A model generated the notes under the pieces. The model was not told where the DNA came from. It worked only from the letters and a program-made list of their open reading frames with translations, and did no database searches. Of a stretch of DNA of 38,588 bases, positions 17,120-25,100 are shown one piece after another. Made by a program: the position numbers and the translations under genes. The stretch comes from a virus. The stretch spans positions 1 through 38,588 of the IMG/VR virus record IMGVR_UViG_3300001450_000006. One strand, written 5' to 3'. How positions within the stretch are numbered: position 1 is the stretch's first letter; every line of letters starts with the position of its first letter.

Positions 17120-19191
17120 TAGCCCGTCATACCTCCTTGACCTGTTAAGGATGCTACATCGGCCGTAGCCGCTTGTTGAGTTTTCTGCGCGTTAGACCTA
17201 ACCTGACCTACGATACCTTCCTCACTATTTAGAAGCCTGCCATCTACTGAAGGTTGACTCCCTCCCCCACCTCCCCCGCTAGACATAACAGCTTGTAACA
17301 TCTGCTCATGCTGTGCAGCATGTTGCTGTACAATCTCTAATATCTGCTGTTGCTGCTGTGGTAACATCTGTTGTAACTGTGGCAATCCCATGACAACATT
17401 AGGATTCTGTTGTTCCATGTGTGCCATATGATCCATGCCTTCTTCTACTGGAGGCATCTGACCTTGTAGCATTAGACTTAGCTCTATCTGGATCAACGCG
17501 TTAAGATCACCGTCAGAACCTTTGAATAGCTTATCTACAGAGCGTTTCCTAAAAGACTTAATCAAATCCCTAGTAACCTGAGCTTGATCAATCATAGGAT
17601 TACCCATAAGACGATCATACAACATAATCGAGTTTTCTTGCTCTAGTTCCTCAACCAACGGATGCATAGAGCCAGCGTCTAGATCTAAGATAAAATCAAA
17701 GTTAAAGTCTTGACTTGTAAGTACACGATACTCCATGCCCGCAGCATCCTTAGCTACATTAAGCATAAAGCTATTCGGTATATACCTTACATCCTGAAAC
17801 ATCCTGAACATGTTACCGACAATAGTAGTATATACATCTGCGATCTTAGACTGCATCCACTGACGGTTCAGTGACCCTTGAGATGCTATTAATGCACTCT
17901 CTGTAGCAGTCTTGCGACCTTCCGAACCACCTGCGAGATCACTTACATGTAGACTTTGTTCCTCGTAGTTACGTGCATCACCTTCGATACCTAGCTGATC
18001 ATTAGGCACCTGACCCCAATTAGCTTCTCGGATACTACTGATGTCATGCAACCCAATGACATCACCATCTTTAGCATCTCGTACGTTATCTACAAGATTA
18101 GCATTACGCTGAAGTTCAGTTTCATTAGCCCATACAACACGAGGAAACCTGCGTAGAATATCTACACGCCGACTCATCGACTCTACAATAACATTCTGTA
18201 GATCCTCAACATACTTCATAGGAGGTTCTGGAAAATACGAACTCTCCACAGTATCAAACTTAATAGGAATATACTGAAAGCCCTTAGACATAATAAACCC
18301 AGGAGCCTCCTCAAGTCCTATGAGATCCTCACCCTGGTACATAGCCTTAGTCTTAACAAAAGGATGAGTCTCCGAATGTATCTCTTTTTCGTGACCATCT
18401 AAGAACGTGATAAGTCTACGATTCAGCCTATCGTGGACCTCGTATAATACTACTATGTCACGTTCGGCTTTGGCTCCCTGAACATTCTCATCACCATCAT
18501 CGGCATCATACTCATCGCCATAGTTGAGCAACACAGAGTCCGAGGAGTTCGGAGTATCTGAAGACCCCATAAAATCCTTGGGAATCTTATACCTAGAGTC
18601 ATCTTTTAGTATATCAAACGGGACTTCGATACGTTCAATTATATACTCAGCGTAGCCTAAGTTCTGAGGCGGACACTTAGGATCTACAAACACATTAAAG
18701 GGTCTGACACGCATTACACACGGAAAGTCATCTTTGAATGCATCGTTTGTAACATAGGGAGGCATAGAGTCGTCACCAGATGGATTATACCCCATCTTGA
18801 CCCATCCTACACCACAGAACAACGCATCAAACATAGCTTGGTGTATCTCAGCTTTAGCTCCCATGAGATCCAAGCCAACATTACCAGCCCGTTCCATAAT
18901 CAACGATATAGCGTCTAACTCACCTGCCATACGTTCTGCGTTAGGCTTAGCATTAACAAACACCTCAGGGTAATGAAATGCCACAGACGATAAGATCTGC
19001 CTAACAAGAGGGTACATACGAGACACATGGATAATCTCATCCTTATCGAGACCTGGAATATCCATCTTCAGCTCATACGATGCCAAGAGCTTTTCCCAAG
19101 ACTTATGCTTAGGTTCCATAACTCTCTGGACCCTATCAATTGTCTTGCGCCAATACTCACGTTCTTTATTATTTAATTTTATATCAGCCAT
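17119..19191 (-). CDS. Portal protein (690 aa)
   Basis: This 690-aa protein directly follows the large terminase. Its N-terminus (residues 1-60) is helical and charged. The sequence then follows the usual portal layout: EIIHVSRMYPLVRQILSSVAF, a region with repeated receptor-like strands, QAMFDALFCGVGWVKMGYNP near residues 125-145 and a stem/wing region. The C-terminal 130 residues are M/Q-rich and low in complexity (LQQMLPQQQQQILEIVQQH, then a run of glycines), typical of portal barrel ends in podoviruses. Twelve copies should form the DNA entry ring. It starts two bases after the terminase stop and overlaps the zinc-ribbon gene. Confidence 0.85.
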   Translation of the reverse strand: MADIKLNNKEREYWRKTIDRVQRVMEPKHKSWEKLLASYELKMDIPGLDKDEIIHVSRMYPLVRQILSSVAFHYPEVFVNAKPNAERMAGELDAISLIMERAGNVGLDLMGAKAEIHQAMFDALFCGVGWVKMGYNPSGDDSMPPYVTNDAFKDDFPCVMRVRPFNVFVDPKCPPQNLGYAEYIIERIEVPFDILKDDSRYKIPKDFMGSSDTPNSSDSVLLNYGDEYDADDGDENVQGAKAERDIVVLYEVHDRLNRRLITFLDGHEKEIHSETHPFVKTKAMYQGEDLIGLEEAPGFIMSKGFQYIPIKFDTVESSYFPEPPMKYVEDLQNVIVESMSRRVDILRRFPRVVWANETELQRNANLVDNVRDAKDGDVIGLHDISSIREANWGQVPNDQLGIEGDARNYEEQSLHVSDLAGGSEGRKTATESALIASQGSLNRQWMQSKIADVYTTIVGNMFRMFQDVRYIPNSFMLNVAKDAAGMEYRVLTSQDFNFDFILDLDAGSMHPLVEELEQENSIMLYDRLMGNPMIDQAQVTRDLIKSFRKRSVDKLFKGSDGDLNALIQIELSLMLQGQMPPVEEGMDHMAHMEQQNPNVVMGLPQLQQMLPQQQQQILEIVQQHAAQHEQMLQAVMSSGGGGGGSQPSVDGRLLNSEEGIVGQVRSNAQKTQQAATADVASLTGQGGMTG

Positions 19192-19192
19192 T

Positions 19193-20596
19193 TCAATTCA
19201 ATACATGATAGCGACCGGAATGGGCTGGCCGTCCAGGTAAGGCATCTAAGATATTCTGCCCACTTCCCACGATTGGGTCGTCCTTATGTTCTGCATGACG
19301 ATACAAATGTACCATACCATAACGCCATTCATCTGCGGCATGGTCTTCAGCGTGCGTGTCTAGATCTTCGGGGTTCTTATCCGCGCGAGGCAGCGCAGGC
19401 ACCGAACGCATGAAGTTATCATTCCATCCTTCGAAAGTGTAAAACTGCTCGTGTAACAACGAGTCACGACAAATACGCCATCCATTTATACGATCATTGT
19501 TCGCGCGTGTGATAGGTAATTCATAATCCGTAAATACATCAGCAGCACTTTTAGTCATTTGCTCGGTGAGCCTACGCTTAACCCACATACTAGGATCAGC
19601 ATAAATCATAATAGGCATACGACCAGCAGTATACGGAAATCCTTTTATTCTATTTACAATTTCCTCTGCGTGTTGTGACGCGGATCTATCACCTTGATAA
19701 TACTCCATGAGCCTGTATACATTACCATCAAAGTCTACCGTGTATAAGCCAAAACTAGTAGGAGCCATTTCACCGTAATCTAATGCTCCATACAAAGGCC
19801 ATGATGCTGGTATCTCGAAGCTCTTCGTTTCAATCTTAGCTTTATCCCACTGAGTAAAGAACTGTCCTTGGTATATATCCCAATCGCCATTTAGATACGC
19901 CTTACGCAACGACTCATCTTTAATGTTCTTGAGTGACATCACATACCTAGGGTCAGCTTCCATCAGCGCTGGGTTATCAAATACCTTAGCAGATATAAAG
20001 GAATAATCATCCGCTTCTTCAGCACCCTCGAATCTACGGTCCACCCATAACCTCTTTGCCCATGCATGTCCTACACCACCAGGGTTTCCTGTAGCCCACA
20101 TCACAGGCTTAATGGCTTTGTTTGCTGTACGGCATGAGCTGCATATATACTGCCACTGGAACTCTGTGAATTGTGTTACCTCTTCGACTGCTACGAAATC
20201 AAACTCCTGACCCTGGTAGTTAAATACATCATCCTCGTGTTCTGCATGACCAAACATCAACTCACTACCATTAGGCAAATACATCACGCCTTCACTCTTG
20301 TTGTACCAAGACCTAATCTTCGGAAATTGCCGGAACAATGGACGGATATGATTACCATCTAGTTGCTTAAATGTCCTACGAATCAAAAGCCCCGTAGACC
20401 CAGGATTCTCCATTAACATGATGAGCATTATGATTCTAGATGCGTAACTCTTCCCCCCACCCCTAGCACCCCCGTAGAACGGATACCGCACCCCACTCCT
20501 AACAGCCTCCAGAAGTTTAAATTGCTTAGGCTGCAGGGCAACATTAAACTCTAGATCTTCTAGACTTTCTGTATGAACCCTACCGCGTGTTGGCAT
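19193..20596 (-). CDS. terL: Terminase large subunit (packaging ATPase-nuclease)
   Basis: This 467-aa packaging motor has a Walker A motif at residues 42-50 (GGARGGGKS), a Walker B at 132-139 (FDFVAVEE) and a coupling-motif candidate MWATGNPGG near 166-173. A C-terminal RNase H-like nuclease follows, with acidic residues at ALDYGE (D273), IYADPSMW (D334) and the late segment EDHAADEWRYG. It cuts concatemeric DNA and drives it into the procapsid through the portal encoded next. Length is normal for this family. It overlaps the preceding 220-aa gene by 17 bases. The type of end (pac or cos) cannot be told from the sequence; the circular contig favours headful packaging. Confidence 0.93.
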   Translation of the reverse strand: MPTRGRVHTESLEDLEFNVALQPKQFKLLEAVRSGVRYPFYGGARGGGKSYASRIIMLIMLMENPGSTGLLIRRTFKQLDGNHIRPLFRQFPKIRSWYNKSEGVMYLPNGSELMFGHAEHEDDVFNYQGQEFDFVAVEEVTQFTEFQWQYICSSCRTANKAIKPVMWATGNPGGVGHAWAKRLWVDRRFEGAEEADDYSFISAKVFDNPALMEADPRYVMSLKNIKDESLRKAYLNGDWDIYQGQFFTQWDKAKIETKSFEIPASWPLYGALDYGEMAPTSFGLYTVDFDGNVYRLMEYYQGDRSASQHAEEIVNRIKGFPYTAGRMPIMIYADPSMWVKRRLTEQMTKSAADVFTDYELPITRANNDRINGWRICRDSLLHEQFYTFEGWNDNFMRSVPALPRADKNPEDLDTHAEDHAADEWRYGMVHLYRHAEHKDDPIVGSGQNILDALPGRPAHSGRYHVLN

Positions 20597-21242
20597 GTTT
20601 TTTAGTTACCGATGCAAAGGATGTCTGTAAAAACCTACCCATAGCTTGTTTCTTCCGAGCACTCTCGTCATACTGGGGTAGGACTAGTAGTTCTATGTCG
20701 GGCTCTGATATACCTATGCTACGTTCATCGTTCGCAATAGACTTTGCTACTTCTATAGCCTGTTCTGGTTCTATATCGAGCATGTCTAAGTACGGCCTAG
20801 CATCTTCAGACATCAACCACGCTATGGGATCATACTTCCAGTCCTTAGCGTAGTCATAATATAAATCTCTCACCTCTAGTATAGTCATGTCTTGTGATTT
20901 TGACAAGTCCTTAAAACTAAGTTTCTTCGATTTTACTTTCTCGTATGCCCCATGCAGCCACTCATGGTCTTTCCATTTATACTGTAATCTAATAACATCA
21001 TTTAAAGCTTGCATAAATACCACAAACGCTAGTCTGCGATACGATGAGAACTCCCATGCTCTCGTAGCATCTACAGTACCATTGATAGTACTAAAATGCA
21101 AATCCACAGATACCGCGTCGGGATCTTGCTTAGGTGGTACAGGGATCTGTTTCCTATGCTTGCCTGACCTGCGTACATACTTCGTACTCTCCTTATTGTC
21201 AGCTTGTTGCAGCGCTAGGTAGATGTCTTGTAGTTCGCTCAA
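20580..21242 (-). CDS. Hypothetical protein between terminase genes (220 aa)
   Basis: This helical, charged 220-aa protein starts at a TTG (21242) that overlaps the upstream gene by 44 bases, with GGAAG five bases before it. The next internal Met is only at about residue 77, so the TTG start is preferred. The first 35 residues are polar with K/R (VRRSGKHRKQ), followed by aromatic-rich helices (RAWEFSSYRRLAFVVFMQALN, HEWLHGAYEKVKSKK) and a basic end. It may be a second terminase-associated or DNA-recognition subunit because it lies between the two terminase genes. No family is recognised. Confidence 0.7.
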   Translation of the reverse strand: MSELQDIYLALQQADNKESTKYVRRSGKHRKQIPVPPKQDPDAVSVDLHFSTINGTVDATRAWEFSSYRRLAFVVFMQALNDVIRLQYKWKDHEWLHGAYEKVKSKKLSFKDLSKSQDMTILEVRDLYYDYAKDWKYDPIAWLMSEDARPYLDMLDIEPEQAIEVAKSIANDERSIGISEPDIELLVLPQYDESARKKQAMGRFLQTSFASVTKKHANTR

Positions 21243-21672
21243 CGGCTTCCGCTACTTCCACAGCCTCTACAGGGGACTCATCACCTTTGAAGCTAGTTAT
21301 GTTTACTACAAACTGCGGCTTAGAGTTTTCTGATGTTTCTACGCGCACGAGCTTAGTTTCTTCACGAGCTGCCGTAAGGGTCTTCAAACACATAGCATAA
21401 TCTTCCATGCTCTCGTTGACTTTATATATCTGCTCTAGTCTGCTGAGCCTAGTGGCAAAGTTCGCTATAGGTATGTGAGCTACTAGCGCGTGACGTTTCT
21501 CCTGAGCTTCATCAATCATAGACTGCACCTTAGTACTCTCAAGATGCTCTATAATCTTAGGACGTGTAGTGCTAAGAGCTTTCGCTATTTCTCCGGCGGT
21601 TTTACCTTCGTAGATCAGCATCGACACTACGCGAGCAGAATCTAACGCCCTGTCATTTACTAGAGTTGTCAT
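21199..21672 (-). CDS. Probable terminase small subunit (HTH protein, 157 aa)
   Basis: Residues about 18-45 form a helix-turn-helix (YEGKTAGEIAKALSTTRPKI), followed by a long helical region (residues 50-115) with EQIYKVNESMEDYAMCLKTLTAAREET, as in small terminases where the DNA-binding domain precedes an oligomerisation coil. It is two genes upstream of the large subunit, the usual place. It would recognise the phage packaging site. Its ATG overlaps the stop of the 644-aa gene (ATGA). The acidic C-terminal 40 residues are variable. A transcriptional regulator is the alternative. Confidence 0.55.
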   Translation of the reverse strand: MTTLVNDRALDSARVVSMLIYEGKTAGEIAKALSTTRPKIIEHLESTKVQSMIDEAQEKRHALVAHIPIANFATRLSRLEQIYKVNESMEDYAMCLKTLTAAREETKLVRVETSENSKPQFVVNITSFKGDESPVEAVEVAEAVERTTRHLPSAATS

Positions 21673-23603
21673 TGAATGTTAAATCCTATACCTTCTAAGC
21701 CACTTTTAGCTGGTCCAGATACCATTGTTTTATATAAATCTTCAGCCATAGAACTTAAGTTACGCCTACTGGGGTATGCTTTCGCTTGGTCTAAGACCCT
21801 AGCTAGCACTGTTATCTCGTCAGTATTTAAATTATGCTTGGGGTGTGCCATACGTGCAAAAAACCCATTAAGATCAAATACGCCTACATCTGGATCTACA
21901 GGAAAATGCCACATATTACGATTAGATACAAACTTAGCATTTTCTAAGATACGCGGAACATTACCTATGTCTGCACCTGCATGGAAGTTTTCTATGTTAT
22001 ACGCTAACTTACCTATTGCTCCGCCTTTCATGTCAGGTAAATCTGCGGGAACTTTCCCAGACTGCTGTATCATCTGCTCTATAGAACCTTGAGCTTTCTG
22101 CGCTCCTGCAGAACCTCCACCACCGCCTTTTTTACGTCTGTTACGTTCTTTTACAAGTTTTCGGAGTTCATCCGCAAAATCCGCTAGTTTCTGTTGCCTA
22201 GCAAGTTCTGCCTTATCTACCGGGCCTGAACCAAAACTAGGATTGTCTAGCTGCTGTGCCGTAGTATTTGTTTTATATATTTCTATGTCTAAAGCATCAT
22301 CTGACAAAGCCAAAATTTCATCGTCTGACAAAGCCTTAAACTTAGGCTCCAATACTTCTCCCCCTTCTCCCCCACTCTTCTCCAGAGAATATCCATAAGC
22401 CACACCACTGTCACCCTTGGCCTTACGTCTACGCCTACGCTCCTTAACGAGATTCTGTAGATGCTCCTTGTATGACGATTCCCCCATCCCCTCCACATCC
22501 CCGCTATTCAGGATCTTATTAAATTCCATGATCTCAGCGTCTAAAGCATCGTCAGTCATGGTTTGTAGGCTATAGTTTGGAGGCTTTGCGTCCTCTCCTG
22601 GTTCTAAGTCAGCCATATCTTTCATTACGGCATCGTGCAAAGGCGCTTGACGCTTACGTAACTCATCTTCAGCCATAGCTAGATGCTTCAGGTTTGTATC
22701 ATGGTCTGATACGGTCTGACCCTTCTTGTCCCACTTCTTCAACGAAAGCGCATCTATAAGATCCTCTAGCTTCTCATCTGCTAGACCATCTAACTTTTGT
22801 GTGAAGTCAGGATCTACGTATGTCTGATAACCACCTGGGTTTATGCTTTCATCGTGATCTAGAAACTTAGCAAACTCTGTGTCTGACCCACCTTCCCAAT
22901 CCGGCAACGGCATGTCTTTACGAGGAGGCGCATCAGCCATAGCATCCGAAAACTCTGGAGCGACATCACGATCTGGCATACCCAGCTGCTTGCCACCCCC
23001 AGACTGCAACAGGTTCCCTAGCACCCTTGGGCCCGTAGCTAAGAATGCTCCTCCTGGGGCTCCGAAATCTTCTAACGCTGCTAACGGTCCGTCATCACCA
23101 CCATACTTAGCTTTAAGGCTTTGTCCTATACCTTGTAATAGCTCTAACTGCGCCTGTGGATCATTACCTAGATCCTTCACTGTCCGTGCGGTTGACATAA
23201 GATCCTCGGCAGTCATACCCAACGCCTGACCTATATCATCCACCGCATTACCAGTCCACTTACCTATTAAGCCACCTACACGGTCGAGCTTTGTCGGATC
23301 TGACTTACCTGTAAACCACTCACGTTCTTTCGATGTTTGTGTGCCCTGTCCCGACGCACTATCCATAATCATACGTGCTAATTCTTGAACCTGCCCGCCT
23401 AACGCTGGGTGTACCGGAAACACCTTACCCATGAGGTCATACAACGCCTGCGTATTAGACTCCTCTTGCATGCGTGTGAAGTCATTATTATACGGGTCTA
23501 TGGGAGGGTATGCGGATGCTAAGGATGCTCCTGATGCTCTTGATGCTCCTGAGGCTACACCCCCTTCGCTCCTACCTGTATAATCATGTATTGGCTGATT
23601 CAT
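21669..23603 (-). CDS. Large unknown protein with three internal repeat modules (644 aa), first gene of late unit
   Basis: I do not recognise this 644-aa protein. The first 35 residues are low-complexity Ser/Ala/Gly, encoded by imperfect 9-base repeats of the GATGCTCCT kind at about 23520-23560. Residues about 274-318, 348-396 and 425-493 look like three related modules. Each has an acidic helix start (LADEKLEDLIDAL, MTDDALDAEIMEF, LSDDALDIEIYKT), and each of the last two ends in a basic cluster (KERRRRRKAKG, KERNRRKKGG). The C-terminal 150 residues may be a separate folded domain. As first gene after the late promoter it could be a packaging or virion-associated protein. Confidence 0.72.
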   Translation of the reverse strand: MNQPIHDYTGRSEGGVASGASRASGASLASAYPPIDPYNNDFTRMQEESNTQALYDLMGKVFPVHPALGGQVQELARMIMDSASGQGTQTSKEREWFTGKSDPTKLDRVGGLIGKWTGNAVDDIGQALGMTAEDLMSTARTVKDLGNDPQAQLELLQGIGQSLKAKYGGDDGPLAALEDFGAPGGAFLATGPRVLGNLLQSGGGKQLGMPDRDVAPEFSDAMADAPPRKDMPLPDWEGGSDTEFAKFLDHDESINPGGYQTYVDPDFTQKLDGLADEKLEDLIDALSLKKWDKKGQTVSDHDTNLKHLAMAEDELRKRQAPLHDAVMKDMADLEPGEDAKPPNYSLQTMTDDALDAEIMEFNKILNSGDVEGMGESSYKEHLQNLVKERRRRRKAKGDSGVAYGYSLEKSGGEGGEVLEPKFKALSDDEILALSDDALDIEIYKTNTTAQQLDNPSFGSGPVDKAELARQQKLADFADELRKLVKERNRRKKGGGGGSAGAQKAQGSIEQMIQQSGKVPADLPDMKGGAIGKLAYNIENFHAGADIGNVPRILENAKFVSNRNMWHFPVDPDVGVFDLNGFFARMAHPKHNLNTDEITVLARVLDQAKAYPSRRNLSSMAEDLYKTMVSGPAKSGLEGIGFNIQ

Positions 23604-23629
23604 ACATACAACCTTTTTTAAATTTGTGT

Positions 23630-23658
23630 ATTGTACCGCTCAGGTGCTATGTAGTACC
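23630..23658 (-). promoter_or_regulatory. Candidate leftward late promoter (weak)
   Basis: Reading leftward, TACAAT at 23635-23630 is a fair -10 box 27 bases upstream of the 644-aa gene. At 17 bases further upstream there is only GGTACT, part of the palindromic repeats, rather than TTGACA. If this is the late promoter it probably needs an activator bound at those repeats. Nothing else between 23604 and 23796 looks like a promoter for the late unit. Confidence 0.35.
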
Positions 23659-23763
23659 AAGTAGTACTAAGTGGTAGGGCCCCCCACTATGTAGTACTAA
23701 GTAGTACGTGTTAGTAGTGGCACGGTTCTTGCTTACGGTACATATGGTACTAAGCAGTACTTG
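23648..23763. repeat. Divergent-promoter palindromic repeats (left array)
   Basis: Two direct copies of a unit starting CTATGTAGTAC(C/T)AAGTAG lie at 23648-23667 and 23687-23707, and a GGTACTAAGCAGTACTTG unit lies at 23746-23763. Each contains the palindrome GTACTA-NN-TAGTAC or a one-base variant. The same unit recurs five times at 24494-24647. The sequence between the first two holds a GC-rich palindrome (23671-23687). The array lies between the leftward and rightward promoters, where a regulator could control both. Confidence 0.8.
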
Positions 23764-23796
23764 TAACGTTGGCACGGTATTTGATCGAGAAAACTC

Positions 23797-23825
23797 TTGA
23801 CATAACGCAAATATATGGCTATATT
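23797..23825 (+). promoter_or_regulatory. Sigma-70 early promoter, rightward
   Basis: TTGACA at 23797-23802, a 17-base spacer and TATATT at 23820-23825 match the host sigma-70 consensus closely (perfect -35, five of six at -10). It points into the early genes, and the first ribosome sites follow at 23836 and 23863. It is the strongest promoter seen in the window and probably starts early transcription by host polymerase. Confidence 0.8.
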
Positions 23826-23841
23826 TATAAGGTTGGAGGGA

Positions 23842-23928
23842 ATGAACCTTCTGACTACCAAGGGAGGCCAACCATGGCCACATTGCACAACGCACCATAT
23901 CGCAAGTATGAAGATCGTCCCGAGCTAG
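23842..23928 (+). CDS. Possible leader peptide, 28 aa
   Basis: An ATG at 23842 follows a very good ribosome site (GGAGGG) just after the early promoter and opens a 28-codon frame ending at TAG 23926-23928. It overlaps the start of the 80-aa gene in another frame. The peptide starts MNLLTTKGGQPWPHC and has several His residues. It could be a leader that couples to the gene below, or the ribosome site could be fortuitous. Confidence 0.3.
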   Translation: MNLLTTKGGQPWPHCTTHHIASMKIVPS

Positions 23929-24116
23929 TCGATAGATTCGAGACTGCGATCACCGCCGAGGGTCTGATCGCTAATGCCCGCGAAGCGGTCAGCCTCTTGA
24001 CCATACTGTCTAAAGCCGAGGCAAACAACGCCAGCGAATGCAGCGGTGTTAGAGCTATACTCGAGCAAGGCATAATCAATAGGCTGCAAAGCACCATGAA
24101 CCCCACACAAGACTAG
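23874..24116 (+). CDS. First early gene, hypothetical 80-aa protein
   Basis: ATG at 23874 follows AAGGGAGG with 6 bases spacing. A longer frame reaches back to 23769 but would include the promoter itself, so I chose 23874. The 80-aa protein is helical (residues 18-75: VDRFETAITAEGLIANAREAVSLLTILSKAEANNA...). It has no membrane segment and two half-hydrophobic helices, like a small dimeric protein. Phages often place host-takeover proteins first in the early unit, but no specific function can be assigned. Confidence 0.7.
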   Translation: MATLHNAPYRKYEDRPELVDRFETAITAEGLIANAREAVSLLTILSKAEANNASECSGVRAILEQGIINRLQSTMNPTQD

Positions 24117-24124
24117 AAAGGATA

Positions 24125-24150
24125 GGGGTGGTGCTACCATAGGCCACCCC
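24125..24150 (+). terminator. Intercistronic hairpin after the first early gene
   Basis: GGGGTGG (24125-24131) pairs with CCACCCC (24144-24150) over a 12-base loop. There is no U-run after it. It lies in the 43-base gap before the 65-aa gene, which has no clear ribosome site of its own. It may tune translation or be an attenuator. Confidence 0.45.
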
Positions 24151-24159
24151 AACCATATC

Positions 24160-24357
24160 ATGCACTACGAAATCAAATTCAACAATGACCGTGACGCGCT
24201 CCTAGAAGTGCTAGCGTGGCTAGGACCCCAGCGTTACAAAGTCTTAGCAAGGGCTGCACGCACAGAAAAAGTTGAATACATCGAGCTTCTAATGAACATC
24301 GCAGGTATTCAAGGATTCCCAATCAACGCGATATTCAGGCGATACCACACTAACTAG
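24160..24357 (+). CDS. Hypothetical early protein, 65 aa
   Basis: This 65-aa protein starts MHYEIKFNNDRDALLEVLAWLG and continues with a basic helix (RYKVLARAARTEKVEYIELL) and a short end. The start at 24160 lacks an obvious Shine-Dalgarno sequence; the hairpin at 24125-24150 lies where one would be expected. The protein looks folded and coding, and it is followed directly by the strong hairpins at 24356-24410. Function unknown. Confidence 0.6.
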   Translation: MHYEIKFNNDRDALLEVLAWLGPQRYKVLARAARTEKVEYIELLMNIAGIQGFPINAIFRRYHTN

Positions 24358-24410
24358 CCCTCCCTTGGGCTCTGAGACCCTGGGTGCCACCCTACGGCAT
24401 CTGGGGTCTC
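24356..24410 (+). terminator. Strong tandem hairpins after 65-aa gene
   Basis: A small stem AGCCC/GGGCT (24356-24371) overlaps the stop codon. It is followed by a 15-bp stem: 24374-24388 with 24396-24410, three of the pairs wobbles, and a 7-base loop ACCCTAC. The outer seven pairs are GAGACCC/GGGTCTC. It is not followed by a T-run (TCTATGTC), so it may need Rho or be a processing/stability hairpin rather than a simple terminator. It separates the first two early genes from the rest. Confidence 0.6.
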
Positions 24411-24422
24411 TCTATGTCTGCC

Positions 24423-24447
24423 CATTAATTCACAACCTGAATCAATG
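24423..24447 (+). promoter_or_regulatory. Inverted-repeat element, copy 2
   Basis: A 25-base near-palindrome with half-sites CATTAATTCA and TGAATCAATG around a 5-base centre. It is the best preserved of four copies (8181, 24423, 28562, 37451). Here it is not next to a gene start; it lies just after the strong hairpin and before the repeat array. Confidence 0.65.
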
Positions 24448-24493
24448 ACCCCCTTACATACTCGTTTAACCCTTTACGCTTTACCCTTTATGC

Positions 24494-24647
24494 GGTACTA
24501 AGTAGTACTTTATGATAACACATAAATGCGGTATCACTTAGTATCGTATTTATGTGGTACTATATAGTACTTTATGTCGTACTAAGTAGCTTTACTTGGT
24601 ACTAAGTAGTACTTTGAAGCCGTTAACTTGGTACTATGTAGTACTTT
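24494..24647. repeat. Array of 18-bp palindromic repeats (right array)
   Basis: Units of consensus GGTACTAWGTAGTACTTT start at 24494, 24556, 24598 and 24630 (complete) and at 24579 (truncated after GTACTAAGTAG). Each core GTACTA-NN-TAGTAC is a palindrome, and the flanking GG...TTT gives them a common direction. Similar but weaker motifs (GGTATTATTTAA, ATACCAAGTAATACC) continue to about 24860. This array and the left one flank the first two early genes. Binding sites for a regulator, initiator or partition-type protein are possible. Confidence 0.8.
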
Positions 24648-25022
24648 GCTTCATACATATGGTATTATTTAACATTATAAGGTATTGTGCGGTATAAAAC
24701 GTAGCTTTTCTTTGATACTACTTAATATAAGGTATGACCATGTGCTTGTCAAGAGGCACAAGTGTGCAGTAGTAATACCAAGTGATACCAACCGTGTGCC
24801 AATCCATGACATTTAATGCCAATACGACAGTATGACAATACCAAGTAATACCAAGTATGTAACTATGTCACAATTTCATGCCGATATGGCGCAAGCACAT
24901 ACAAAGTAGTAGGTAGTAGTAAGTAGTTAGGTCACATAGTAATAGGTTCATAAGTGTAATATTAACAAAGGCTTAGGAGAATAAAAATAATCTCTACATA
25001 TGGAAAGCAATGGCATAGGATT
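24648..25022. other. AT-rich non-coding stretch with degenerate repeats
   Basis: No open frame with a plausible start is seen here. It holds degenerate relatives of the 18-bp repeat (ACCAAGTAATACCAAGT near 24840-24856; GATACCAA near 24783), a simple GTAGTA-rich stretch at 24905-24927 and AT-rich DNA. It could belong to a replication origin or promoter region with the array to its left; I see no defined promoter with both boxes. Confidence 0.55.
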
Positions 25023-25100
25023 TGCTTATATATAGGTGTGGCCATTGGGTCACAATCGGAGAATTTTCTCCATAGCCCCATAGTAGGAGATACAAGAATC

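Noticed and set aside
23769-23873. Longer start for the first early gene
   Set aside because: It would translate through the -35 and -10 promoter boxes, and there is no ribosome site before it.
24494-24647. CRISPR-like array
   Set aside because: Units are palindromic 18-mers with uneven spacers of a few to about 45 bases and no cas genes; better read as protein-binding repeats.
24358-25100. tRNA or small RNA gene
   Set aside because: I looked for a cloverleaf with TTC-loop sequence and found none; only repeats and hairpins.
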